From: Chitinophaga pinensis
GTDB lineage: Bacteria > Bacteroidota > Bacteroidia > UKL13-3
NCBI GenBank assembly: GCA_945870425.1
Contig: CAMBSD010000013.1
Location: 1-64,000 of the forward strand
DNA: 64,000 bases
Direction: 5' to 3'
Positions 8,729 to 16,697 of the stretch are shown here, one piece after another. The notes beneath the pieces are model-generated. The model had not been told where the DNA came from, made no database searches, and saw only the letters and a list, made by a program, of their open reading frames with translations. Numbering within the stretch: position 1 is the stretch's first letter; the number at the start of each line of letters is the position of its first letter. Position numbers and translations under genes: made by a program.

Positions 8729-9667
8729 ATGAATTTAAAATTAGGTGATAAGGTAAGATTTGTAAATGAAAACCTTGAAGGTTTTATTACATCTGTAAAG
8801 GATAAAACCACAGTAGGAGTAACTATTGAGGATGATTTTGAAATTCCTGTTTTGGCAAGCGAGTTGGTAAAAATTGAATTTGCTGATCAGAAAAAAGTAG
8901 AGGATACAGATAGCAAAGAGATAAAGCCAAAGCAAACTACAAACCCTTTGGGTATATACTTGGCCTATGATAGAAGGTCAGAAAATGTAATGGACATTAA
9001 GATTCATAATAACCTTTCAGATAAAGTTTTGATGGTTTGTTATGAAAAAGACAAAGATGTGTTTCGATTAAAGAAACAAGCCCAAATCGACCGAAATGAC
9101 ACACTTGATTTAAGTTCCTTGGATTTAGAAAAATTTGAAAAATGGCCTCATATGTTGTTTCAATTTATCTTTATTGATAACATATGCATAAAACCAAGTG
9201 AACCCAAAACACTCACATTTAGGACAAATGCTAAAGAATTTCACCAGAACCTAAAGTTCTGCTTTTTCTTGCAGAAACAAGCTTATATGTATCGTTTGGA
9301 TGAGAGCTTATCTAAAATTGATTTTGAACAATTGAAGCAAAAAGACTTTAATGAGCAACCTGAAAAACCCTTAGATTTGAATGCCAAACCAGATAGTGTA
9401 GTTGATTTACACTACGAAAAACTAGCAGCAAAAGGACTATATGCTGAAGACCGAACTGCCCTGCAAATGGAGGTGTTTACTAAAAGCTTGGAAGCTGCCT
9501 ATACCAACAGAATGGAAGGAATCGTTTTTATTCATGGTGTAGGGAATCAATATTTGAAAAATAAAATAAGAACCTATTTAGTAAAACATAAAGACATTGT
9601 CAATCATTTTGAGGATGCGGATATGCTTAAGTTTGGCGGTGGAGCTACTTATGTGAACTTGAAATAA
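8729..9667 (+). CDS. DUF2027 domain protein with C-terminal Smr domain
   Basis: A 312-residue cytoplasmic protein. Residues 1-50 form a small beta domain ('LKLGDKVRFVNENLEGFITSV'), followed by a charged linker and the DUF2027 core ('NPLGIYLAYDR' to about residue 180). The C-terminal Smr domain begins at 'VVDLHYEKL' (about 225) and includes 'GIVFIHGVGNQYLKNKIRTYL' and the ending 'FGGGATYVNLK'. The DLHY and HGxGxxxLK motifs are those of Smr nucleases and nucleic-acid-binding modules related to MutS2. The combination is, from memory, characteristic of Bacteroidota; its role is unknown, perhaps in nucleic-acid repair or mRNA handling. Confidence 0.8.
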   Translation: MNLKLGDKVRFVNENLEGFITSVKDKTTVGVTIEDDFEIPVLASELVKIEFADQKKVEDTDSKEIKPKQTTNPLGIYLAYDRRSENVMDIKIHNNLSDKVLMVCYEKDKDVFRLKKQAQIDRNDTLDLSSLDLEKFEKWPHMLFQFIFIDNICIKPSEPKTLTFRTNAKEFHQNLKFCFFLQKQAYMYRLDESLSKIDFEQLKQKDFNEQPEKPLDLNAKPDSVVDLHYEKLAAKGLYAEDRTALQMEVFTKSLEAAYTNRMEGIVFIHGVGNQYLKNKIRTYLVKHKDIVNHFEDADMLKFGGGATYVNLK

Positions 9668-9908
9668 GTTCAAAGAGTTTTTATTCTTATAATTCTTGCT
9701 ATGTTCAACTGATAAGTGCACTATTTTTTGCTAACACCAAACTACCAATTTATTGCCAGTCCAGTTTATAATTGCGACAGAGGTTCCTATAAATTTAATT
9801 AGATTTGGATTTCATGCTAAATTTTAATCACGTACTTTGATAATTACAGCTTTAAATTAATATACCTAAAAATAAATTTAGATAAGTCTAAAAATTAATT
9901 TTTATTTG

Positions 9909-9928
9909 CATCGAAAATATTTTCGATG
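9909..9928. promoter_or_regulatory. Perfect 20-bp palindrome just before the TonB receptor start
   Basis: CATCGAAAATATTTTCGATG is a perfect inverted repeat ending 4 bases before the chosen ATG (9933). It could be an operator for a dimeric regulator, or form an RNA hairpin over the ribosome-binding region. No regulator gene is adjacent. Confidence 0.55.
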
Positions 9929-9932
9929 TGTA

Positions 9933-12404
9933 ATGAGATTTGTATGCTCTTGTTTATGTAAATGTCTAATAATTGTATTTTTTTGTATGAGTGATGTATT
10001 CGCTCAATACAGAAATATTCAAGGCAAGGTATTGGATGTAAAGACGAAAGAGCCTATTCCATTTTGTAATATTCTTTTACAGAAATCTAAAATTGTTTCG
10101 AATACAGATGAAGAAGGGAACTTCAAAATGAGCATTCCAGAAAATGAGTTGGGCTACCTTATTTTTTCTTGCATTGGATATAACTCGGATTCAATACATA
10201 CTAGAACCCTTTCATTACATCAAACCATCATACTTAAACCAAGTTCAGGAATACTTAATGAGGTTGTGATAACAGGTGTTGGTCGCGCCACCCTAAATCG
10301 TGAAAATCCTGTGGCAATTATGACTATAAGTCCGCGAGCCATCGAGCAAAATCTAGAGAGCAATGTGATGGATGTATTGGCTAAGAATGCACCTGGTATA
10401 ACCATGGTAAAAACGGGCCCTAACATTTCAAAACCATTTATACGAGGGCTGGGATACAACAGGGTATTGACTTTGTATGATGGTATAAGGCAGGAGGGGC
10501 AACAATGGGGTGATGAACACAGTGTTGAAGTGGATGCTTACAATATTCAAAAAGCAGAAGTGATAAAAGGTCCTTCAAGCCTTATGTATGGTTCAGATGC
10601 TTTAGCAGGGGTAGTAAGCTTGTTCCCTTATGTGCCAGAGGAAAAGGATGCTAAAATACATGCCAAATACGTGGCTGAATATCAAACAAACAACCGTTTG
10701 ATAGGAAATGGGTTTAGAATTTCATATAGTGCCAAGCACTTTGCTGTCGCCTTGAGAGGCTCCTATCGATTAGCCACAAATTATAGAAATAATATTGACA
10801 ATTGGGTTTACAATACGGGTTATGAAGAAAGAAACATGTCACTTTTCATGGCATATCATAACTCTAGATGGTCTACAAATTTAAATTTTACTTTGTATGA
10901 TAATTTACAAGGTATACCTGATGGTAGCAGAGATTCACTTAGTCGTAAATTTACCAAACAAATCTTTGAAGGAGTTTTGGATGATGTAACTGCAAGACCC
11001 TTAGTGAATGAAGATGAACTGAGTTCTTATCGTTTGTCTCCGCTTCATCAGCATATCCAACATTATCGGGTATACTCAAATTCAAAATTGAAATTGGCTA
11101 TAGGTGACCTTGATTTATTGCTAGCCTTTCAGCAAAATGTAAGACGAGAATATAACCATCCTACACAAACTGAACAAGCGGGTTTATATTTGAAATTAAA
11201 TACTTTTAATTATGGATTAAAGTATAATCTTCCATCATTAAAGAGATTTGAAACTACCATAGGATTGAATGGTATGGCTCAAAATAATAGAAGTGTGAAT
11301 GCAACTGATTTTCCAATCCCCGATTATGACCTATTCGACATAGGAGCATTTGTTTATAACAAGTGGAAGTATAAAAGAATGACTGTTAGTGGTGGCTTAC
11401 GATTGGATATGAGAAATTTGAGTTGGGGTAATTTTTATGTGAGAACAAACTCATCTACTGGTTTTGATGAACAAGTTAAGACACCAGATATTGCAGGAGC
11501 TCAATTACAATTTACCGATTTTAGTAAAATATTTTCAGGCCTTTCTTCAAGCCTAGGGTTTACCTATTTTATCAGAGATCATATTAATTTGAAGTTGAAT
11601 GTAGCTAGAGGATACCGAGCACCAAGTATTACCGAATTGGCCTCTAATGGCTTAGATCCTGGAGCTCATATCATTTATTTAGGCAACAGAAACTTTTTAC
11701 CCGAATTTTCAATACAAGAGGATGTCGGAATAACTGCTGAATATTCTGATTTTTCTGCTTCTGTAAGTCTTTTTAACAACCATATTCAAAATTATATTTA
11801 TCTCAGTTTGCTTGTGGATGAATTTAATAAACCCATTGTGGATGCTCAGTTGAACAAAACATATCAATATAAACAGGCTTCAGCGCAACTTTATGGGACT
11901 GAATTTAATTTGATACTACATCCCAAATCTTGGAAGGGGTTTAATATGGAAAACACATTGGCGATAATATATGCATACAATAGAGATTCAAAGTATATTG
12001 ATAAGCAATTGCAAGGCGAGTATTTGCCTTTTATTCCCCCAATTAAATTTACAAGTGCTATTTCAAAAAAACTGACTTTAAAATCTAAAATACTTACTGG
12101 ATTTACACCTAAAATGGAGTTTGATTTTAATGCTGCCCAAGACAGATACCTCGCACTAAATGGTACCGAAACCTATACCCCTTCTTACGCGCTTATTCAC
12201 CTAGGTTTATCAACCGATGCAATCGCGATGGGTAAATCTAGTTTGCAACTAAATTTTCAGATAAATAATCTGCTGGATGAGAACTATCAATCAAATCTAA
12301 ACCGTTTGAAGTATTTTGAGTATTTTACTTATTCAATAAGCGGGAAAAGAGGAATTTATAATATGGGAAGAAATCTTTGCTTTAAGCTTATTTGGCAATT
12401 TTAG
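9933..12404 (+). CDS. TonB-dependent outer-membrane receptor
   Basis: About 823 residues from the ATG at 9933. An in-frame TTG at 9906 would run through a perfect palindrome and is less likely. The signal peptide ends at 'SDVFAQ'. Next comes a carboxypeptidase-regulatory-like domain ('IQGKVLDVKTKEPIPFCNILL...GYLIFSCIGY'), then the plug ('VMDVLAKNAPGITMVKTGP...GLGYNRVLTLYDG', 'VIKGPSSLMYGSDALAG') and a long beta-barrel ending in an aromatic residue ('LIWQF'). It imports a siderophore, metal complex or similar ligand using the proton motive force. The stub of a CzcA/CusA efflux pump directly behind it suggests that the receptor belonged to a metal-handling locus. Confidence 0.92.
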   Translation: MRFVCSCLCKCLIIVFFCMSDVFAQYRNIQGKVLDVKTKEPIPFCNILLQKSKIVSNTDEEGNFKMSIPENELGYLIFSCIGYNSDSIHTRTLSLHQTIILKPSSGILNEVVITGVGRATLNRENPVAIMTISPRAIEQNLESNVMDVLAKNAPGITMVKTGPNISKPFIRGLGYNRVLTLYDGIRQEGQQWGDEHSVEVDAYNIQKAEVIKGPSSLMYGSDALAGVVSLFPYVPEEKDAKIHAKYVAEYQTNNRLIGNGFRISYSAKHFAVALRGSYRLATNYRNNIDNWVYNTGYEERNMSLFMAYHNSRWSTNLNFTLYDNLQGIPDGSRDSLSRKFTKQIFEGVLDDVTARPLVNEDELSSYRLSPLHQHIQHYRVYSNSKLKLAIGDLDLLLAFQQNVRREYNHPTQTEQAGLYLKLNTFNYGLKYNLPSLKRFETTIGLNGMAQNNRSVNATDFPIPDYDLFDIGAFVYNKWKYKRMTVSGGLRLDMRNLSWGNFYVRTNSSTGFDEQVKTPDIAGAQLQFTDFSKIFSGLSSSLGFTYFIRDHINLKLNVARGYRAPSITELASNGLDPGAHIIYLGNRNFLPEFSIQEDVGITAEYSDFSASVSLFNNHIQNYIYLSLLVDEFNKPIVDAQLNKTYQYKQASAQLYGTEFNLILHPKSWKGFNMENTLAIIYAYNRDSKYIDKQLQGEYLPFIPPIKFTSAISKKLTLKSKILTGFTPKMEFDFNAAQDRYLALNGTETYTPSYALIHLGLSTDAIAMGKSSLQLNFQINNLLDENYQSNLNRLKYFEYFTYSISGKRGIYNMGRNLCFKLIWQF

Positions 12405-12502
12405 CCTTGTTTTCTTTCTTAGTTTTACTGCTTAAATTACTGTTATAAATAACTTTAAATGAATACAATCTTAATGTGACAAATTGAACCTAATGTATTA
12501 TT

Positions 12503-12842
12503 TTGGTAGGTGTTGGATTCATTGTTCCTTCGGGTAATTGTGTTCAGAATGGGGTAATTCTGATTTCCCTCTTTAAGAAGTATTTTTCGATAAAATGACT
12601 TTAGTAGACTCAATTAAAGTTGGGGTGAATCTCGCATCCGCCTCATAGTTATGACCGCTTTAAGGGCTTTGAATTGGTTATTGCCAGTCGGCATTTTTGC
12701 TGGTTTTGGTAGCGAAACACAAAAACTTTTAGCCATTGCAGTCATTGGTGGATTAATCACAGTAACTATTTCAACCCTACTTGTTTTTCCTTTGGTTTTT
12801 ATAAGGGACTATGAGAAAAAACATAGTAAGCTTGATGAATAA
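12503..12842 (+). pseudogene. Remnant of a CzcA/CusA-type heavy-metal efflux RND pump
   Basis: Three reading frames together spell the last part of a heavy-metal RND transporter. From 12503, 'VGVGFIVPSGNCVQNGVILISLF' runs to about 12594. A second frame then gives 'MTLVDSIKVGVNL' (12595-12633). A third frame gives 'RIRLIVMTALRALNWLLPV' and 'IAVIGGLITVTISTLLVFPL' to the stop at 12842. This matches the order known in CzcA/CusA ('GFIALFGVAVQNGIVLI', 'EAVKEGA..RLRPVLMTAL', 'VIGGLITSTLLTLLVLP'). At least two frameshifts and loss of roughly the first 900 residues make it a pseudogene. The 63-codon frame at 12651-12842 is only its tail. Confidence 0.85.
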
Positions 12843-12907
12843 TTATGCTTAATTTGAAACAATATGGATTGTTTGATTCATGTCGTTTAATTATATTTTT
12901 TAGATTT

Positions 12908-13315
12908 ATGTTCATAAGCGAAACCACCGTTAGAGTTAGGTACAATGAAACCGATAAAATGGGCTATGTCTATCATGGCAACTATGCGCAATATTTCGAA
13001 ATTGGTAGGACTGATGCCCTTAGGCAAGTGGGTTTAACTTACAAAGAGTTTGAAGAGAATGGCGTAATGATGCCAGTTATTCACTTGCAAAGCACTTATA
13101 TAAAGCCTGCTAGATATGATGATTTATTAACTGTCAAAACCATTATTAAAAAGTTACCGGGTGTTAAAACCGAGTTTCATTTCGAAATTCGCAACCAAGA
13201 TGATGTACTCATTACAACAGGAGAGGTTTTCCTGGTTAATATAGATATTCAAACCAATAGACCGACACGCTGTCCTATGGTTTTGATGGATAAATTGATT
13301 CCGTATTTTCAATAA
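12908..13315 (+). CDS. Acyl-CoA thioesterase, YbgC/4-hydroxybenzoyl-CoA type hotdog
   Basis: About 135 residues from the ATG at 12908 ('MFISETTVRVRYNETD'). The ATG at 12845 would add 21 residues with no family match. The signature 'VRYNETDKMGYVYHGNYAQYFEIGR' holds the conserved region of the YbgC/FadM thioesterases, with Asp in 'ETDKMG' as the likely catalytic residue, and 'YIKPARYDDLLTVKT' follows. It hydrolyses acyl-CoA thioesters in the cytoplasm; chain-length preference cannot be inferred. It stands behind the pump remnant and ahead of a REP-like repeat. Confidence 0.88.
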   Translation: MFISETTVRVRYNETDKMGYVYHGNYAQYFEIGRTDALRQVGLTYKEFEENGVMMPVIHLQSTYIKPARYDDLLTVKTIIKKLPGVKTEFHFEIRNQDDVLITTGEVFLVNIDIQTNRPTRCPMVLMDKLIPYFQ

Positions 13316-13318
13316 CTC

Positions 13319-13345
13319 GTCATTGCGAACGCAGTAAAGCAATCT
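13319..13345 (+). repeat. REP-like repeat, copy upstream of the GIY-YIG gene
   Basis: GTCATTGCGAACGCAGTAAA continues as GCAATCT (13319-13345). A nearly identical sequence in the same orientation lies at 13816-13842, and an inverted copy at 13777-13805, so the GIY-YIG gene is bracketed by the same element. Confidence 0.75.
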
Positions 13346-13410
13346 TTAAACAAAACATAAATCATAAATATTTTTTAGACATTTATATTTGAATAATAAT
13401 TTACAACAAT

Positions 13411-13707
13411 ATGCACAAGGGCGGTTGTGTTTATATACTAACAAATAAAAATAATACTACTCTATATAATGGAGTAACCTCAGATTTGAGGCAGAGAATT
13501 TGGCAACATCAGTCAAAATATAATCCAACATCTTTTACCGCAAAATATAACCTTATAAAGTTGGTATACTATCAGTTTTTTAGTACAATAAATGAGGCTA
13601 TACTAGTTGAAAAGCAAATTAAAGCTGGATCAAGATCTAAAAAAGAAAATTTGATTAAATCAATAAATCAAAATTGGGATGATTTGTATGATGAAATTGA
13701 ATGGTAG
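13411..13707 (+). CDS. Small GIY-YIG family endonuclease
   Basis: A 98-residue single-domain protein of the UvrC N-terminal-like (YhbQ) type. 'GCVYILTNKNNTTLYNGVTSDLRQRIWQHQ' contains the GVY...YxG pair (the second as Y-N-G), the catalytic Arg and the following His. The metal-binding Glu is in 'AILVEKQIKAGSR' (about residue 67), so all active-site positions look intact. Such proteins cleave DNA; the small bacterial ones are mostly uncharacterised. The gene is bracketed by REP-like repeats. A perfect TAtaTTTG -7 element at 13384-13391 lies upstream, but I see no -33 match. Confidence 0.88.
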   Translation: MHKGGCVYILTNKNNTTLYNGVTSDLRQRIWQHQSKYNPTSFTAKYNLIKLVYYQFFSTINEAILVEKQIKAGSRSKKENLIKSINQNWDDLYDEIEW

Positions 13708-13776
13708 TCAATTAGAATTGAGAACTAAGTTTTTCATTTTTTGGAGCAGTCATCTAATAAAAATAAATAGAAATGC

Positions 13777-13842
13777 AGATTGCTTCGCCTAGGGCTCGCA
13801 ATGACGGATCAACCTGTCATTGCGAGCGCAGTAAAGTAATTT
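13777..13842. repeat. Inverted pair of REP-like repeats downstream of the GIY-YIG gene
   Basis: AGATTGCTTCGCC...GGCTCGCAATGAC (13777-13805) and GTCATTGCGAGCGCAGTAAA plus GTAATTT (13816-13842) are inverted relative to each other with a 10-base spacer. Together they can fold into one long hairpin, as in paired REP elements. Confidence 0.75.
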
Positions 13843-13889
13843 CAATTATAAATACTTAGAGTTATAGTGGTCTTCAACTCCATTATAAA

Positions 13890-14639
13890 TCAAGATTTAA
13901 TTCTTGCCTGCTTCCTTAGCATTTTTAAATTTTCTTTTTCTAAAGCATCTATTTTTTCAGTGGCAGTGGCAAAGGCTGTTGAGCTCATTCTACTGGCATA
14001 TTTATATAAAAATTGCAATTGCTCTTCGGGGTAATGCCTACATATTTCTCTTAGCGCCCAACCAATACCTTTTTGCACAAAATATTCCTTATCCATCATC
14101 AACTTTTCTATACTATCTAAGCTTTCCTCAAAGCTTAAAAGGGCTTTCTTATTTCGCATGATACAAGCTATCACTACAACGCTTAGTCGTCTTTCCCAAA
14201 AATTATCTGAATCGCTCCAACTCAGCAATTGACTGTATACTTCATGCGGAAGGGCTAAAAACATTTTGGAATAAAAACTAGATAGGCTATCTGAATGAGC
14301 CCAATTGTCTATACGTTTTACCCAAGTTTGAATAACTGGCCAAAGCATATCAGGCTTTATCTTTTTAAAATGGTATTCTACAAATAATTCAGCCTGACTT
14401 AGGACTTCGTAACTATTTGATGTCTGCCAAATTTCGTCCCAAATTTGCAAACGGATGTCTAGAGGTAATTTACTGAACCCAAATCCTATTTTACTCAATT
14501 GTCGCATGGTAGCAGAGGAGATACCAAGCATATTATACTTTGTCCCAATATAATCTTGTAAGCTTATAAATTTTGAGGGGATTTCAGTTTTTGAGGCTTC
14601 CGCTAATGCATCGTATACTGCTTTTTCGTTTGGGTTCAT
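13890..14639 (-). CDS. DNA alkylation repair protein (AlkD-like HEAT-repeat glycosylase)
   Basis: About 249 residues from the ATG at 14639; the frame opens with a TTG 10 codons earlier. The protein is all-helical. The signature region 'RIDNWAHSDSLSS' (about 110-120) and 'FWERRLSVVVIACIMRN' and 'EYFVQKGIGWALREI' match the AlkD/PF08713 family, whose members excise alkylated bases using a groove lined with Trp, Asp and Arg. The 'NWAHSD', 'WERRLS' and 'KGIGWALRE' motifs carry those positions. It probably repairs N3/N7-alkyl purines. Gene context gives no further hint. Confidence 0.85.
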   Translation of the reverse strand: MNPNEKAVYDALAEASKTEIPSKFISLQDYIGTKYNMLGISSATMRQLSKIGFGFSKLPLDIRLQIWDEIWQTSNSYEVLSQAELFVEYHFKKIKPDMLWPVIQTWVKRIDNWAHSDSLSSFYSKMFLALPHEVYSQLLSWSDSDNFWERRLSVVVIACIMRNKKALLSFEESLDSIEKLMMDKEYFVQKGIGWALREICRHYPEEQLQFLYKYASRMSSTAFATATEKIDALEKENLKMLRKQARIKS

Positions 14640-14727
14640 AAGCCAAATTAAATAATTTGTTTTGGGCAAACAAATATTAATCCCCTTACTAAACTAATTT
14701 ACTGCAACACATACATTTTGTCAGGTA

Positions 14728-14757
14728 TTTGTATTTGGTAATCATTTTGTATCTTGC
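14728..14757 (+). promoter_or_regulatory. Promoter of the lemA-TPM operon
   Basis: TTTG (14728-14731), 18 bases and TAtcTTgc (14750-14757) fit the Bacteroidota -33/-7 layout, about 30 bases before the lemA ATG. Confidence 0.5.
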
Positions 14758-14786
14758 CTTATTCAAACTAATAAAAAACTATAATA

Positions 14787-15377
14787 ATGAAAAAAGGAAC
14801 AATTATTCTTTTAGGTGTATTGGCTGTTGTGCTATTGCTTGTATTTAATGGATGTGGAAGTTACAACAACATGGTAACAAAACAAGAAAATGTGAGTAAA
14901 GCTTGGGGCCAAGTTGAAAATGTGTATCAACGTAGAATGGATTTGATTCCAAATTTGGTGAATACAGTGAAAGGTGCTGCTAATTTTGAATCATCAACAC
15001 TTGAAAAAGTGATTGCTGCCCGTGCTAGTGCAACTCAAGTGAAAATAGACCCAGATAAATTAACCCCTGAAAATATTGAGAAGTACCAAGCTGCTCAAGG
15101 TCAGATTAGCCAAGCTTTAGGTAAGTTATTGATGATAACTGAGAATTATCCTCAATTAAGAGCTACTGAGAGTTTCCGCGATTTGCAAAGTCAATTAGAG
15201 GGCACTGAAAACAGAATTACAGTTGAGCGTCAAAAATTCAACGAGATTGTACAAGACTACAACTCATATGTACGTAAGTTCCCTCAAGTGATTTATGCTG
15301 GTTGGTTTGGCTTTGAAAAGAAAGGTTATTTTGAAGCTGACAAAGGCGCAGAAAAAGCACCTGAGGTGAAATTTTAA
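14787..15377 (+). CDS. lemA: LemA family protein
   Basis: A 196-residue membrane-anchored protein. The N-terminal hydrophobic segment 'IILLGVLAVVLLLVFNGCG' can act as a signal anchor or as a lipoprotein signal with Cys at 'GCG'. The exposed coiled-coil part begins with the family signature 'NNMVTKQENVSKAWGQVENVYQRRMDLIPNLVNTVKG', continues with 'ARASATQ', and ends 'YNSYVRKFPQVIYAGWFGF'. LemA function is not firmly known. It is usually found, as here, in front of TPM-domain genes, suggesting one envelope complex. A strong hairpin follows the gene, so part of the transcription may stop before the TPM genes. Confidence 0.92.
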   Translation: MKKGTIILLGVLAVVLLLVFNGCGSYNNMVTKQENVSKAWGQVENVYQRRMDLIPNLVNTVKGAANFESSTLEKVIAARASATQVKIDPDKLTPENIEKYQAAQGQISQALGKLLMITENYPQLRATESFRDLQSQLEGTENRITVERQKFNEIVQDYNSYVRKFPQVIYAGWFGFEKKGYFEADKGAEKAPEVKF

Positions 15378-15398
15378 TTTCTGAGTAATCAAAATTTG

Positions 15399-15433
15399 AA
15401 AGCGAAGCAATCTGATAAGGATTGCTTCGCTTT
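15399..15433 (+). terminator. Hairpin terminator after lemA, built from a REP-like core
   Basis: AAAGCGAAGCAATC (15399-15412) and GATTGCTTCGCTTT (15420-15433) form a perfect 14-bp stem with a 7-base loop, ending in T residues. The AAGCAATC/GATTGCTTCG core is the same as in the REP-like repeats near 13.3 and 13.8 kb. Confidence 0.7.
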
Positions 15434-15461
15434 GTTTAAATAACAATATAAATCCCAAACT

Positions 15462-15896
15462 GTGTTTAATAAAAAGCAACAAGAAAGCATCATAGAAGCC
15501 ATTAGGCTTGCAGAATTGAATACATCAGGCGAAATACGCTTACATGTGGAGCCTAAATGTCCCGGTGATGCCTATGAAAGGGGTTTGCAGGTTTTTGCTG
15601 AATTGAAAATGCATGAGACTGTGCAGAAAAATGGGGTACTTTTTTATTTGGCTTACAAAGATAAAAAGTTCTCCATTGTGGGTGATGAGGGTATTCATAA
15701 CATAGTAAAGGATGTGTTTTGGAACGAGGTGAGAGATATTTTGACACTTCATTTTAAGCAAGATAATTTTACAGAAGGATTGGTTGAAGGTATTACCAAA
15801 GCCGGAGAGAAGTTGAAATCGTTTTTTCCTTATCAAAGCAGTGATAGCAATGAATTGAGTAACGATATTTCGTTTGGAGGACAAGCCGATGTGTAA
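15462..15896 (+). CDS. TPM domain protein
   Basis: A 144-residue protein starting with GTG at 15462. It consists almost wholly of a TPM fold: 'IIEAIRLAELNTSGEIRLHVEP', 'NGVLFYLAYKDKKFSIVGDEGI' and 'FTEGLVEGITKAGEKLKSFFP'. There is no signal peptide, so it is presumably cytosolic or peripheral. TPM domains (TLP18.3/Psb32/MOLO-1) occur in photosystem repair phosphatases and in uncharacterised bacterial membrane proteins. It sits between lemA and a second, exported TPM protein, overlapping the latter by 8 bases, which implies translational coupling. Confidence 0.85.
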   Translation: MFNKKQQESIIEAIRLAELNTSGEIRLHVEPKCPGDAYERGLQVFAELKMHETVQKNGVLFYLAYKDKKFSIVGDEGIHNIVKDVFWNEVRDILTLHFKQDNFTEGLVEGITKAGEKLKSFFPYQSSDSNELSNDISFGGQADV

Positions 15897-16632
15897 TTTT
15901 TTTAAAGTTTTTGCTGCCCTTCTATTTTTCTATGGTGCTGCCGCCAAGGATATCCCGAGTAAATCAAATCCGCCTAAACTAGTAAATGATTATTCAGGTG
16001 TTTTGTCACCAGAACAAAATGCTGCCTTGGAGCGAAAATTATTAGCTTATAATGACTCAACTTATACACAAGTTGTATTAGTTACAGAATCTAGTCTTGA
16101 GGACGATGACATTGATGATTATTGCCAAAGGATATCCGAAAATTGGGGTATTGGACAAAAAGGAAAGAACAATGGTATCCTCATTTATTTAGCTATAAAT
16201 GATAGGAAAATGAGAATACATACAGGTTATGGCATGGAAGCAACCATAACGGATGCATTGACCAGAAAAATCAGAGAAGATTATTTTAAACCCAATTTCA
16301 AAGCAGGGAATTACTACGAAGGATTAGACCAAGGTACAGATGTCATTTTTATGGCTGCCCGAGGGGAATATGTAAACGATTCTCCAAGTAAGAGGAATAA
16401 AAGAAGTCCCAGTGCTGGAACTATTATTTTCATCATAATTATTCTTGTCATTTTATTTGCATTTAGAAACCGTGGTGGTCGCGGAGGAGGAGGATTTTAT
16501 GGAGGCTTTGGTTCACCATTCATGGGATCCTTTGGTAGTGGAGGCTTTTCAGGTGGTGGTGGAGATTCAGGCGGATTTGGTGGTTTCGGTGGTGGTAGTT
16601 TTGGAGGTGGAGGTTCAAGCGGCAGTTGGTAA
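15889..16632 (+). CDS. Exported TPM domain protein with Gly-rich tail (YgcG-like)
   Basis: About 247 residues from the ATG at 15889, which overlaps the stop of the preceding gene; GGAGGA at 15876-15881 is a fair ribosome-binding site. A TTG at 15874 is possible but less likely. Residues 1-20 form a signal peptide. The TPM domain spans about 30-150 ('LVNDYSGVLSPEQNAALERKL', 'NGILIYLAINDRKMRIHTGYG'). A membrane helix 'AGTIIFIIIILVILFAF' follows at about 170-190, then a Gly/Ser/Phe tail of about 50 residues ending 'GGGGSSGSW'. This matches YgcG-type proteins that accompany LemA. Confidence 0.88.
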   Translation: MCNFFKVFAALLFFYGAAAKDIPSKSNPPKLVNDYSGVLSPEQNAALERKLLAYNDSTYTQVVLVTESSLEDDDIDDYCQRISENWGIGQKGKNNGILIYLAINDRKMRIHTGYGMEATITDALTRKIREDYFKPNFKAGNYYEGLDQGTDVIFMAARGEYVNDSPSKRNKRSPSAGTIIFIIIILVILFAFRNRGGRGGGGFYGGFGSPFMGSFGSGGFSGGGGDSGGFGGFGGGSFGGGGSSGSW

Positions 16633-16697
16633 ATCAGTATTGAAAACTTGAAATGATTAAATCATTCACCAAATTTTTAGCCAAGGCTATTTAATTA

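Noticed and set aside
12651-12842. 63-codon frame taken as an independent small membrane protein
   Set aside because: It is the tail of a frameshifted CzcA/CusA pump; the preceding parts are found in the other two frames.
16678-16691. Possible terminator TAGCC-AA-GGCTA after the second TPM gene
   Set aside because: The stem is only five pairs with a two-base loop and no T-run long enough.
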